A program made the translations under genes and the position numbers. A DNA stretch of 64,000 nucleotides from CAVEFW01 sp963643505 (lineage in GTDB: Bacteria > Actinomycetota > Coriobacteriia > Coriobacteriales > Eggerthellaceae), in the NCBI GenBank assembly GCA_963643505.1, contig CAVIKF010000007.1, forward strand, positions 9,914 through 73,913. The letters run 5' to 3'. Positions 53,293 through 61,571 of this stretch are shown here, piece after piece. Positions within the stretch are counted from its first letter, which is position 1. Each line of letters starts with the position of its first letter. The notes under the pieces are model-generated. The model made no database searches and was not told the origin of the DNA. It saw only the letters and a list, made by a program, of their open reading frames with translations.

Positions 53293-53301
53293 AGGCGCGT
53301 C

Positions 53302-54018
53302 GTGAGCTACCACGTTGCCATAGAGATCAAACAATACACCGGCGACGGATCCGACATCAACGCCTTCCCCGAGGGAGTCACCTCCATCGGGGAAGGCGCT
53401 TTTCGCGGCAATGACAACTTCGAGGAGATAGTCATTCCCGAAGGCGTGACCACAATCGGAGCCAGGGCCTTTTCCGCATGCTTGGGACTGAGGCGCGTGG
53501 TGCTTCCTTCCACTTTGGAAAGCCTGGGCGAAGGCGCTTTCGAGCATTGCCAAAAACTTGAGAGCGTCGAGTGGGGTGTGCCTGTGGACCTTGAGGAGGA
53601 AGCCAAAACCAACGGAGTCCCCAACCGTCTCCTCACGGAGATTCCCCCTATGGCGTTCCAAGGTTGCTTCAAGCTTGGGAGATTCCCCTTGCCACGATCG
53701 GTGGTGACCATAGGGGCTTACGCTTTCAGGAATTGCCGCGCCTTAACCGACCTTGGCGACATCAACGCCTTGGAGTCCATCAAAGAGCACGCTTTCCAAG
53801 GATGCGCCATGCTTGAATCTATTGAATTGCCGTCGCTTTTGCGCGAGCTGGGCAATCAGGCGTTCTTCGGCTGCGGCAACCTCAAACACGTCGTCTTTCC
53901 GGAATGCGTCGACGATCTGGGTACCGAGGTCTTTTATGGCTGCAGTAACCTTGACTATTCCAATTGCCCCCAAGACCTCTCCTGCAAGCTCCTTCTCGGC
54001 GACGAGTACACGGGGTAA
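53302..54018 (+). CDS. BspA-type leucine-rich repeat (LRR_5) protein
   Basis: 238 residues from GTG 53302, 9 bp after the radical SAM stop. Seven or so repeats of about 23 residues with the pattern IxxGAFxxCxxLxxVxLPxxLxxI (for example TSIGEGAFRGNDNFEEIVIP, YAFRNCRALTDLGDI), the BspA/TpLRR type. No signal peptide or membrane segment, so unlike most BspA-type proteins it seems cytoplasmic. It may be a protein-interaction partner of the radical SAM protein, or unrelated. Confidence 0.78.
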   Translation: MSYHVAIEIKQYTGDGSDINAFPEGVTSIGEGAFRGNDNFEEIVIPEGVTTIGARAFSACLGLRRVVLPSTLESLGEGAFEHCQKLESVEWGVPVDLEEEAKTNGVPNRLLTEIPPMAFQGCFKLGRFPLPRSVVTIGAYAFRNCRALTDLGDINALESIKEHAFQGCAMLESIELPSLLRELGNQAFFGCGNLKHVVFPECVDDLGTEVFYGCSNLDYSNCPQDLSCKLLLGDEYTG

Positions 54019-54037
54019 CTTCCCAAACACGACAAGC

Positions 54038-54113
54038 GCAAACTGAGGCAAGCTAGGGCAAACCGAGGCAAATCCATGTGAGAGTCGTGGATGTCCATGC
54101 GGCAGTCATGGAA
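54038..54113. repeat. Two neighbouring imperfect tandem repeats (20 and 21 bp)
   Basis: GCAAACTGAGGCAA / GCAAACCGAGGCAA recur with a 20-bp period, and CCATGTGAGAGTCGTGGA / CCATGCGGCAGTCATGGA with a 21-bp period, between the convergent LRR and ferredoxin genes. Confidence 0.6.
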
Positions 54114-54134
54114 GTATCACTTGATACAAAAAAA

Positions 54135-54160
54135 TTCCCGCCCAAAAACTTGGACGGGAA
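54135..54160 (-). terminator. Terminator of the ferredoxin gene
   Basis: Minus strand TTCCCGTCC pairs with GGGCGGGAA and is followed by eight T residues. Lies 46 bp beyond the ferredoxin stop. Confidence 0.85.
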
Positions 54161-54205
54161 ACAATCTCGCTTACGCGAAGGATGGACTGCTTGAAACTTA
54201 AAGAC

Positions 54206-54394
54206 CTAGTCCTCTGCAATCTCGGTGATAACACCCATCGGGCACTCCTCAACGCAGTTGCCGCAACCGGTGCAAGCGTCCTCGTTGGTAGCCTCTACGA
54301 CGCCGCCAACAATCTCCAACACCTCACTCGGGCACCCGTCAACGCAAATGCCGCAACCGATGCACTCATCGGACTCGATAATGGGATGAGGCAT
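54206..54394 (-). CDS. 2[4Fe-4S] ferredoxin
   Basis: 62 residues from ATG 54394 (GAGGAG upstream). Two complete Cys motifs, CIGCGICVDGCP and CTGCGNCVEECP, in the classic clostridial ferredoxin spacing, with an acidic body. A soluble low-potential electron carrier and a plausible electron source for the activase/double-cubane system or other reductases in the cell. Single-gene transcript ended by a strong terminator. Confidence 0.93.
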   Translation of the reverse strand: MPHPIIESDECIGCGICVDGCPSEVLEIVGGVVEATNEDACTGCGNCVEECPMGVITEIAED

Positions 54395-54536
54395 AATGTC
54401 TCCTCTCGTCAAAATGCTTTCTCTGACACGCTTTCCCCCTCGAAAGCTACTCTGCGAACCATAACACTACCTGCTTAGTTTGCAATATCTATCAGGCTAT
54501 TTTTTTCGCTATCGGCTACGATTCGTACACGATGCG

Positions 54537-55559
54537 TCAGCAAATACGCGGAAGTTGTTGTCCAACCAGCATGTCAAGGATACGACGAGAGCCGAAAGGC
54601 GTTTTGAGGAAAACCTTCGGCCCGCGATCTTTGTCTGTCACCTCAACCGTTCCGATAAGAGCGGCATCACGTCCGTATTTGTTGGCGCGCATGGCCTCGA
54701 GAGCCGCTTGTGCTTGATCCGCGGCGACGACACACACCATCTTGCCTTCATTGGCAACTTGGAAAACGTCGTAGCCAAGCATCTCGCAGGCCCCACGCAC
54801 CGCCTCGCGCACGGGAACCGCATCCTCCTTGACCACGATGTCGACGCCTGCCTGGGACGCGAGCTCGTTGAGTGTACTCGCAAGGCCACCGCGGGTCGGA
54901 TCGCGGAAGCAACGCACATCGGGTGCAACTTCAAGGACCTCGGCGATAAGGTGGTTAAGCGGCGCAGCATCGCTCTCGATTTGTGCCTGAAATCCGAGGG
55001 ATTCGCGGCAGCTCATAATCGTGATGCCATGATCGCCGAGGGTTCCGGAAACAAGCACCGCGTCGCCGGGACGAATCTGGGCACCCCCGAGGTTGATTCC
55101 AGCGTCCAGCACGCCGACGCCGCTTGTGTTGATGAAAATGCCGTCGCCATGGCCCCGGTTGACCACCTTCGTGTCACCGGTGACGATCCTGACGCCCGCC
55201 TCCTTTGCGGCTTCGGCCATGCTTTGGCAGATACGCCGCAAATCCTCGATGGGATACCCCTCCTCAAGGATGGCACCGACGCTCAAATAGAGCGGCTTCG
55301 CCCCGCTCGTAGCGACGTCGTTGACCGTTCCGCAAACCGCAAGGCGGCCAATGTCGCCACCGGGGAAGAAGTGCGGCGTCACCACAAAGCTGTCGGTGCT
55401 AAACGACAGACGCTGTCCAAGCTCAAGAGCCGGAAGAACTGCGGCGTCATCACCGCGCATCAGCTCCTCGCCGGCGTACGCCTCGAAGAAGACCTCCTCT
55501 ATGATGCGTTTCATCATGGTGCCGCCGCTCCCATGACCAAGCATTACTGTTGTATCCAT
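54537..55559 (-). CDS. hypE: Hydrogenase maturation protein HypE
   Basis: 340 residues. AIR synthase-like ATPase that dehydrates the C-terminal Cys thiocarbamate to the thiocyanate used for the CN ligands of [NiFe] hydrogenase. N-terminal LGHGSGGTMM, FSTDSFVVTPHFFPGGDIG (about 53), GDTKVV (about 128), DPTRGGLASTLNELA (about 223) and the essential C-terminal PRIC are all present. Fifteen bases separate it from nikR. It implies a [NiFe] hydrogenase elsewhere in the genome; no structural or other hyp genes are in the window. Confidence 0.95.
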   Translation of the reverse strand: MDTTVMLGHGSGGTMMKRIIEEVFFEAYAGEELMRGDDAAVLPALELGQRLSFSTDSFVVTPHFFPGGDIGRLAVCGTVNDVATSGAKPLYLSVGAILEEGYPIEDLRRICQSMAEAAKEAGVRIVTGDTKVVNRGHGDGIFINTSGVGVLDAGINLGGAQIRPGDAVLVSGTLGDHGITIMSCRESLGFQAQIESDAAPLNHLIAEVLEVAPDVRCFRDPTRGGLASTLNELASQAGVDIVVKEDAVPVREAVRGACEMLGYDVFQVANEGKMVCVVAADQAQAALEAMRANKYGRDAALIGTVEVTDKDRGPKVFLKTPFGSRRILDMLVGQQLPRIC

Positions 55560-55574
55560 ACCAATCCCTCTGCA

Positions 55575-55997
55575 TTAATGTAGATTGCCTACCGTCGTCA
55601 GGACGAGCTTGCCGGTCTTGACGCCCTTAGTTCCCAAGATTATGTCGCCGATGTCTTGAACAAGTGTCGCCTCGCCACGCAAAATGATGACCTCGAGACA
55701 AAAACGCTCGTCGATATGGACATGCGTCGATGCCACAACGTTTTCCAAGTTGTGGTGTTGGATGACGTGCAATTTTTCCTGAAGGTCAGAAGTATGATGG
55801 TCGTACACAATGGTGAGCGATCCCATCACCTCGACGCCAGGAAGCTCGCATTCCTCCTCCACGAGGGCCTCGCGCACCAAATCGCGCACGACCTCGCTGC
55901 GGTTTTTCGCGATACCGCGACGGGCGACATATTGGTCGAAGTCAATAAGCAACCTCTCGGGCATTGCCACCGAGAAGCGCATCAAATCCTGGGACAT
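55575..55997 (-). CDS. nikR: Nickel-responsive regulator NikR
   Basis: 140 residues. Ribbon-helix-helix DNA-binding N-terminus (DLMRFSVAMPERLLIDFDQYVARRGIAKNRSEVVRDLVREAL) and an ACT-like nickel domain with YDHHTSDL, VIQHHNLEN and THVHIDERFCLEVIILRG, which supply the three His and one Cys of the high-affinity nickel site. Represses nickel uptake or regulates nickel enzymes. It lies between a small unknown gene and hypE on one strand, suggesting nickel-controlled expression of hydrogenase maturation. Confidence 0.95.
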   Translation of the reverse strand: MSQDLMRFSVAMPERLLIDFDQYVARRGIAKNRSEVVRDLVREALVEEECELPGVEVMGSLTIVYDHHTSDLQEKLHVIQHHNLENVVASTHVHIDERFCLEVIILRGEATLVQDIGDIILGTKGVKTGKLVLTTVGNLH

Positions 55998-55999
55998 GG

Positions 56000-56254
56000 C
56001 TATACCAAGCTGACGGTCACGCCGTTTGCAGCTTCGGCGTCGTCCTCGAGGGCATCCTTCGCATCAGAGAGGACCGCGCGGACCTCATCGAGCAAATGTT
56101 GCGCTTCATGTAGCTTCTCGCATGTCGTGGCAAAGCCGGCATCACCTGCAAGATGGCCCAAGGTATGAGCCCAGCGACGCTCCAGTTTGATATGGTCATC
56201 AATCTGATCAATCATCTGGTCAAGCTGTCCGATGTTCACTCCGTTGGTGCACAT
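56000..56254 (-). CDS. Small helical protein in the nikR-hypE operon
   Basis: 84 residues, stop 2 bp before the nikR start. Mostly helical and acidic with heptad-like spacing (LDQMIDQIDDHIKLERRWAHTLGHLAG, then TTCEKLHEAQHLLDEVRAVL). Four His and two Cys could bind metal, but no known motif is visible. I do not recognise the family. Its tight linkage to nikR and hypE makes nickel or hydrogenase biology the best guess. Confidence 0.65.
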   Translation of the reverse strand: MCTNGVNIGQLDQMIDQIDDHIKLERRWAHTLGHLAGDAGFATTCEKLHEAQHLLDEVRAVLSDAKDALEDDAEAANGVTVSLV

Positions 56255-56377
56255 TGTGTAGCCTCATTTCTCTCCGAAAGGTTGTTTGGGAAGACACACA
56301 ACCGCTCCAAAGATTACGTGTTATGGTTCTCCATACATTGGTTATACGCCATTCCACTATCGTTTCAAGGGAACAGT

Positions 56378-56872
56378 GTGAAAATATTCGACAAACGTAA
56401 CCCCGTTTATTTTTCCGCCCAAGAGGCTTGGGAGCGTTATGTAAACCATCTTGAGGGGATGCTTTCGGGTCCTGTGTGCGTCATAAGCAGCCAAACCCTC
56501 GCGTCCGCGGCAACAAAAGCCCTTGAAGCCAGCGCGAAGGCCTTGGAATACGGACAAAGCTGCATCACCTACGTGACGCTCACGCAACGCACTGTCGACG
56601 ACGAGCAGGAACAGACGACGCTCAGCGGAAAACAGCTCTTCGGCATCATTGAGGCCATTGACCCCCTTGTCCTTATCGCGACAGACTCCCAAGCCGTGGC
56701 CGCATTGAGCCATGCCTACCATGTCGAATTCCCGACGAACGGGCCAGCTCGCCTATTCGGACGCAACGCGGTGGGCTTCGTTGACTTTGCGAGCATGCTT
56801 AATGAGTCGGACGAGAAGCAACGCGCATGGGCTCATCTCAAACGCCTTGGGCACAAGCCAAAGCCGAAGTAA
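56378..56872 (+). CDS. Conserved-looking protein of unknown function
   Basis: 164 residues from GTG 56378 (AAGGGAACA upstream; the frame is open upstream but overlaps the small minus-strand gene). Alternating strands and helices (GPVCVISSQTLASAATKALE, DPLVLIATDSQAVAALSHAY) suggest a Rossmann-like alpha/beta fold, and the C-terminus is basic (LKRLGHKPKPK). No catalytic motif, signal peptide or membrane segment is seen. Divergent from the nikR operon. Family not recognised. Confidence 0.65.
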   Translation: MKIFDKRNPVYFSAQEAWERYVNHLEGMLSGPVCVISSQTLASAATKALEASAKALEYGQSCITYVTLTQRTVDDEQEQTTLSGKQLFGIIEAIDPLVLIATDSQAVAALSHAYHVEFPTNGPARLFGRNAVGFVDFASMLNESDEKQRAWAHLKRLGHKPKPK

Positions 56873-56960
56873 TCGTCCGTTTTTAAATGCTCGTTTTTTT
56901 TAAATAAACGTGCCGTTTACTATATCTTTAAAGCAAATCATCATTTTTTGAGAATTATTC

Positions 56961-56988
56961 TTTACAAAAAATAATAAGTGAGTATTAT
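56961..56988 (+). promoter_or_regulatory. Promoter of the putative small RNA
   Basis: TTTACA (56961-56966), 16-base spacer, TATTAT (56983-56988) in an A/T-rich stretch; predicted transcription start about 56995. Confidence 0.72.
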
Positions 56989-56995
56989 ATGTCTT

Positions 56996-57072
56996 GTCCG
57001 AAAGGACTCCTCTCTCTTCTCTCCTCATAAGCGAGGCCATCTCCTAACTCAGATGGCCTCGCTTCAGTTTTT
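56996..57072 (+). ncRNA. Putative small regulatory RNA with CU-rich anti-Shine-Dalgarno loop
   Basis: About 77 nt between a good promoter and a perfect terminator. It opens with a GTCC-GAAA-GGAC tetraloop hairpin (56996-57007), continues with an unpaired run of C and T (57008-57028, containing TCCTC and CTCCTC), and ends in a 14-bp stem AAGCGAGGCCATCT / AGATGGCCTCGCTT (57029-57064) with a CAGTTTTT tail. The pyrimidine run is complementary to GGAGG-type ribosome-binding sites, as in Gram-positive UC-rich sRNAs that block translation. No ORF with a start fits inside. It might instead be a leader of galE 105 bp away, but the terminator argues for an independent RNA. Confidence 0.7.
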
Positions 57073-57178
57073 GGGGAAAAAGCCCCGTTGCCGCGATTCT
57101 TGACGGTGCCATTCTTGAGGTTTCGGCAAACTGCTACGATGGGACTACGATAATTTTCGCACCACACAAGGGGATTTC

Positions 57179-58318
57179 ATGAGCAACAAGTCTTTAAACA
57201 AGGATCCGCAATCGATTACCATCCTCGTCACAGGCGGCGCCGGTTTTATTGGCAGCCATACCTGTGTCGAGCTTCTCGCCTGCGGTTATCGCGTCGTCGT
57301 TCTTGATGATTTGTCAAACTCCAGCGAAGTCGCCCTCGACCGAGTCAGAATCATCACAGGAATCGAAGCAGACGACAAGCAATTGACGTTCTACCAGGCG
57401 AACATGCTCGATCGAGATGCCGTCGAAATGATCTTCTCGGAAAACGATATCGACGCCATCATCCATTTCGCAGGATTCAAGGCCGTCGGCGAAAGCGTTG
57501 TCAAGCCGCTCGAGTATTACTGGAACAACATCGCAGGCACGCTCGTCCTGTGCGATGTCGCTCGCACCCACGGATGCAAAAACATCGTCTTCTCCTCGAG
57601 CGCGACGGTGTACGGCGAGCCTGAGTTCATCCCCATCACCGAAGATTGTCCCAAGCACCAGGCAACAAACCCGTACGGACAAACCAAAAGCATGCTTGAA
57701 CAGATTCTGACCGACCTCTACCTTGGTGACAATGAGTGGAACGTCGTGTTGTTGCGTTATTTCAACCCCATCGGCGCGCATGTCAGCGGCCTTATCGGAG
57801 AGGACCCGAAGGGCATCCCCAACAACCTTGTCCCCTATGTCGCCCAAGTCGCCGTCGGAAAGCTTGAGGCGGTAGGCGTCTTTGGCAATGATTACCCCAC
57901 ACCTGACGGCACAGGCGTACGCGACTACATCCATGTGGTCGACCTTGCCCGTGGGCATGTCGCCGCCCTCAAGTGGATGGGAGGCCGCGTCGGGACCGGT
58001 CGTGCGATTGGAATCGGCAGCATCGCCGGCGAGGCGGCAAAGGATGGCTCACGTCGTGGTGTCGGCATCTTCAACTTGGGAACCGGCAAAGGAAGCAGCG
58101 TTCTCGATGTGGTGAGGGCCTTCAGCAAAGCGTGCGGTCGGGACCTCCCCTACGTCATCAAACCGCGCCGCGCGGGGGACATCGCCTCCAACTATGCCGC
58201 TTGCGACAAAGCGCGAGACGAGCTTGGTTGGGTTGCCGAGTACGATCTTGCACGGATGTGCGAGGACTCTTGGAGGTGGCAATCCACCAACCCCGATGGC
58301 TACCGCAGCACCAAGTAG
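57179..58318 (+). CDS. galE: UDP-glucose 4-epimerase
   Basis: 379 residues. Extended SDR enzyme interconverting UDP-glucose and UDP-galactose. NAD-binding LVTGGAGFIGSHTCVEL (about 15), VLDDLSNSS (about 40), the catalytic FSSSATVYG and YGQTK (Tyr-x3-Lys, about 165), and LLRYFNPIGAHVSG (about 198). An insert near residue 280 (GIGSIAGEAAKDGSRRG), about 20 residues longer than usual, disturbs the otherwise standard C-terminal domain. ATG with AAGGGG upstream. Supplies galactose residues for surface glycans. Confidence 0.93.
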   Translation: MSNKSLNKDPQSITILVTGGAGFIGSHTCVELLACGYRVVVLDDLSNSSEVALDRVRIITGIEADDKQLTFYQANMLDRDAVEMIFSENDIDAIIHFAGFKAVGESVVKPLEYYWNNIAGTLVLCDVARTHGCKNIVFSSSATVYGEPEFIPITEDCPKHQATNPYGQTKSMLEQILTDLYLGDNEWNVVLLRYFNPIGAHVSGLIGEDPKGIPNNLVPYVAQVAVGKLEAVGVFGNDYPTPDGTGVRDYIHVVDLARGHVAALKWMGGRVGTGRAIGIGSIAGEAAKDGSRRGVGIFNLGTGKGSSVLDVVRAFSKACGRDLPYVIKPRRAGDIASNYAACDKARDELGWVAEYDLARMCEDSWRWQSTNPDGYRSTK

Positions 58319-58357
58319 CGAACACGAAGCAACGAGCAGCAAGGCACAAGACACAAG

Positions 58358-58388
58358 AAAGGGCCTGTCTCACGACAAGCCCTTTTTT
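58358..58388. terminator. Terminator of galE, probably bidirectional
   Basis: AAAGGGC-C-TGTC / GACA-A-GCCCTTT stem followed by TTT on the plus strand. The A-rich left side could also end the convergent LCP gene. Confidence 0.8.
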
Positions 58389-58409
58389 CATCTCTTCCGG
58401 CTATCGAGC

Positions 58410-59564
58410 TCAGTAGCCGTAGTAATACCCTCCGTCGTCCTCGTCGACCTCGATATAGTCGTAATGTTCGAATTTGCCGCTCGTGGTACCGGAGGTCTCA
58501 ACCGTATTGGGGTCGCCACCAGCGTCGACAACCGCCATGATCTCGGCAAGCTCAGAGGTGTTTGCAATGACGTAGGACGCGCCGTCAATCTCGGCGGTCG
58601 AGGACGGGACCATGATGCTGTAAATCGTCATCGACTTACCCGAGTTGACATATTGCATGGCGAGGCTGTACAGGGCGCTGACATCCATATCGGTAGACAC
58701 GCACGTGGACATCTGTTGAACGAGGCCAGGCAATTCGCCAACCGGCTTGCTGAAGGCCTTCTTCACGATAGCCTCAATCAAGGCGCGTTGGTTCGCACTG
58801 CGGGAGAAGTCGCCATCCACATAGTAGTGGCGACTGCGGGCGAACACGAGGGCTTGGGCTCCGTCGAGGGTTTGCAGACCCGCATTGTCGATGGTGACCC
58901 AACCTGCCTGGGGATCATCAATAGGCTGCGGAACATCAACCTCGACGCCCCCAAGCGTATCAACAAGGTTGACGACGCCATCGAAGTCAATCTCCGCGAA
59001 ATGGGAGATCGAAGCGCCACACAACTCGCTGGCGGCCTCGATGGTGCCAGCCGCCCCTCCATACGAATACGCAGAATTGAACTTCATGGTCGACCCGTTG
59101 TACGTGATCTTCGTGTCACGAGGAATCGAGACCATTGTGACGATCCAATTGACCGGATCAACGCGCACGAGAATATTGGAGTCCGAACGCGCGCCCATCT
59201 CATCTGAGTCCGCACGGGCGTCGGAGCCGATAAGCATGACATAGAACGGTTCGTTGACATTGGTGACGGGGATGAGCTTTTCCTGGATAGAACTCATCTG
59301 CTCATCGGAATAGGATCCGCGAAGATTGCCATTGATGTTTTGGAGGAAGATGAACGCACACGTACCCGCAATGATGGCCGCGATCAGCACTATCATCAGG
59401 AAACCGAGGACGATGCCACCTGCGCGGCCCTTCTTTTTCGCATCGGGTTTGTACTTCAGGCTGTCCTGCGTAACGTAAGCATACTGCGAGCCTCTCTCCT
59501 GCGTAAGGGCGAGAGACGTCTGCTGTTGCGATGCGCCGCGTCGCGAACGTCGTTCATTTGCCAT
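58410..59564 (-). CDS. LytR-CpsA-Psr (LCP) family protein
   Basis: 384 residues from ATG 59564 (AGGAA upstream). A basic cytoplasmic tail (1-50), one membrane helix (about 51-75, GGIVLGFLMIVLIAAIIAGTCAF) and an extracellular LCP domain with MLIGSDARADSDEMGARSDSNILV (about 109), SIPRDTKI (about 143), and FARSRHYYVDGDFSRSANQRALI (about 240), the Arg and Asp residues that bind polyprenyl pyrophosphate. These enzymes attach wall polymers to peptidoglycan. The C-terminus is a Gly/Tyr/Asp-rich tail (DDGGYYYGY). Confidence 0.92.
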   Translation of the reverse strand: MANERRSRRGASQQQTSLALTQERGSQYAYVTQDSLKYKPDAKKKGRAGGIVLGFLMIVLIAAIIAGTCAFIFLQNINGNLRGSYSDEQMSSIQEKLIPVTNVNEPFYVMLIGSDARADSDEMGARSDSNILVRVDPVNWIVTMVSIPRDTKITYNGSTMKFNSAYSYGGAAGTIEAASELCGASISHFAEIDFDGVVNLVDTLGGVEVDVPQPIDDPQAGWVTIDNAGLQTLDGAQALVFARSRHYYVDGDFSRSANQRALIEAIVKKAFSKPVGELPGLVQQMSTCVSTDMDVSALYSLAMQYVNSGKSMTIYSIMVPSSTAEIDGASYVIANTSELAEIMAVVDAGGDPNTVETSGTTSGKFEHYDYIEVDEDDGGYYYGY

Positions 59565-59777
59565 GAATTCTGTTCCTGTCAAAAAGGTGTTCCCCGCAAT
59601 TCCGGAGAAAACACATGCCTATCCATTATCAAAACTTATTCATTGTAGGATCTCTGCCCACAATGCGGCTCAAAAAGCAATAAATTGGATAAAGACTCTA
59701 CAACTCACCAGGCGCGTAATCCAGGCACGGGACGGGGGGACTCCGCACTTCGGAAGCCCTTGAGCGACCAGTTCAAT

Positions 59778-61433
59778 CTACTCTTTTATTCCAACCGCCT
59801 CAGAGGTCTCACCCTGCGCGAGAGACTCCACAGGAGCTGAGGGAATATCCCCGGCGGCCTTAAGCCGTTCCTCAACCTCACGGTCCGTTGCGCTTTGGGC
59901 CTTCGGTGGATTGACGTCGAAGGGAACGCTTTGGGTAAAGAGGCTCACGACAGGAACGATGGCGATGGAGGCAAGCATGGCAAACGCACCGCAGTTCAAG
60001 CTGTTTGCGAAAACCCACGAGATAACAGGGATGCCAGTAACCACGGATTGAAGAGCGGCAGTCTGACCGGCGAGGTCAACAACCATGTTACCGGTGGTCA
60101 GACACACAGCGAAGACAAAGCTCGTCCAAACAGCAGCCTTGGAAACCTTACCGCTGTAAAGACCCCACAAGTACGGGCCGATGAACGCGCCGGACAACGC
60201 GCCCCAAGAAATACCCATAAGCTGGGCGATCCATGTAATAGCAGAATGGTATTGGACCAAGGCGATAGCGGCAGAGACGGCGACGAACACAACGATGAAG
60301 AATCGCATGCACAAAACACGTTTCTTCTCGCTCATCTTCTTGACGATGTTTCCTTCGATAAGGTCGAGCGTCAGCGTCGAGGAGCTGCTGAGGACGAGGC
60401 CGGCGAGCGTGGACATGGATGCGGACAAGACCAAAACGATAACCAAGCCGATCAGGAACTCGGGAAGAGTGGACAACATGGTCGGAACGATGGAGTCGAA
60501 AACCGGCGTCTTGCCATCAGCCTGCATCGCGACCTGATCACCGTAAAGACGGCCAAAGCCACCAAGGAAATAGCAACCGCCGGAAACGACCACGGCAAAG
60601 AGCGTGGAGATGATGGCGCCCTGCTTGATTGCCGGGCCTTTCTTGATAGCGTAGAACTTCTGAATCATCTGCGGAAGGCCCCACGTGCCCAAAGACGTCA
60701 GGATGACGACGCCGAGCAGGTTCGCGGGGTCTGGACCAAACATGCTGGTGAAAACACCCTGGAAACCGGTGCCTCCATCAACTTGCGACAAGGAGCTCAT
60801 CGCCTCCATGAAGCCGCCATTGGAGTTCAACACCGCAAGGACGACCGCAGAGATGCCAATAAGCATCACGATGCCTTGGAGGAAGTCGTTGACAACGGTG
60901 GCCATATAGCCGCCAACGACGACGTAAACGCACGTGATAAGAGCCATTGCTATGACGCAGTACTCATAAGGCAATCCGAAAGCCATGCCGAACAGGCGAG
61001 AGAGGCCGTTATAGACCGACGCCGTATAGGGAATCAGGAAGACGAAGATGATCGCAGCGGCGGCGATACGCAAAGCCTTGGAGTTGTAGCGCTTGCCAAA
61101 GAACTCCGGCATCGTCGTCGCGCCGATGCGATGCGTCATCTCGCGGGTGCGGGGACCGAGAATCCACCACGCCATGAGTGAGCCGACGACGGCGTTTCCG
61201 AGTCCGGCCCAAAACGCAGCGAGACCGTACTTCCAACCGAACTGGCCAGCGTAACCGACAAACACGACCGCGCTGAAATAGCTGGTGCCAAAGGCAAACG
61301 CACTCATCCAAGCGCCCACGTTTCTGCCGCCGAGGACAAACCCATCGACGCTTGACGTGGAACGGCGACAATAGACACCGACTCCGATCGCAACGCCGAA
61401 GAAGATGACAACGAGACAAATCTTTGCAAGCAT
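59778..61433 (-). CDS. Sodium:solute symporter (SSS family)
   Basis: 551 residues from ATG 61433 (AAGGGG upstream). Thirteen or so membrane helices; SSS signatures FVLGGRNVGAWMSAFAFGTSYFSAVVFVG (about 32), YMATVVNDFLQGIVMLIGI (about 176) and LVLSASMSTLAGLVLSSSSTLTLDLI (about 345). It resembles the proline/pantothenate/acetate transporters, but the substrate is not readable. The hydrophilic C-terminus (about 515-551) is probably cytoplasmic. Divergent from a LysR-type regulator 138 bp away, which probably controls it. Confidence 0.9.
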   Translation of the reverse strand: MLAKICLVVIFFGVAIGVGVYCRRSTSSVDGFVLGGRNVGAWMSAFAFGTSYFSAVVFVGYAGQFGWKYGLAAFWAGLGNAVVGSLMAWWILGPRTREMTHRIGATTMPEFFGKRYNSKALRIAAAAIIFVFLIPYTASVYNGLSRLFGMAFGLPYEYCVIAMALITCVYVVVGGYMATVVNDFLQGIVMLIGISAVVLAVLNSNGGFMEAMSSLSQVDGGTGFQGVFTSMFGPDPANLLGVVILTSLGTWGLPQMIQKFYAIKKGPAIKQGAIISTLFAVVVSGGCYFLGGFGRLYGDQVAMQADGKTPVFDSIVPTMLSTLPEFLIGLVIVLVLSASMSTLAGLVLSSSSTLTLDLIEGNIVKKMSEKKRVLCMRFFIVVFVAVSAAIALVQYHSAITWIAQLMGISWGALSGAFIGPYLWGLYSGKVSKAAVWTSFVFAVCLTTGNMVVDLAGQTAALQSVVTGIPVISWVFANSLNCGAFAMLASIAIVPVVSLFTQSVPFDVNPPKAQSATDREVEERLKAAGDIPSAPVESLAQGETSEAVGIKE

Positions 61434-61571
61434 TGTCTGGCCCCTTCCCTCACTCCTACCGATTAACAAGTAGGCGTACGGTACCATTCAAAACAATGTG
61501 TTGCGATAATTTATAAAAGATATAACAAAATGTGATAGTCTAGGCGAGTTCAGCAAGCAAGGAGAGCATCA

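Noticed and set aside
52150..53661. Minus-strand open frame of 503 codons over the radical SAM and LRR genes
   Set aside because: It spans two well-supported plus-strand genes, and its His/Gly/Ala/Asp/Val-rich composition is typical of reverse-complement reading in this G+C range.
56985..57167. Minus-strand ORF of 60 codons over the small RNA
   Set aside because: It runs through the promoter, terminator stem and CU-rich segment of the sRNA and has no start context.
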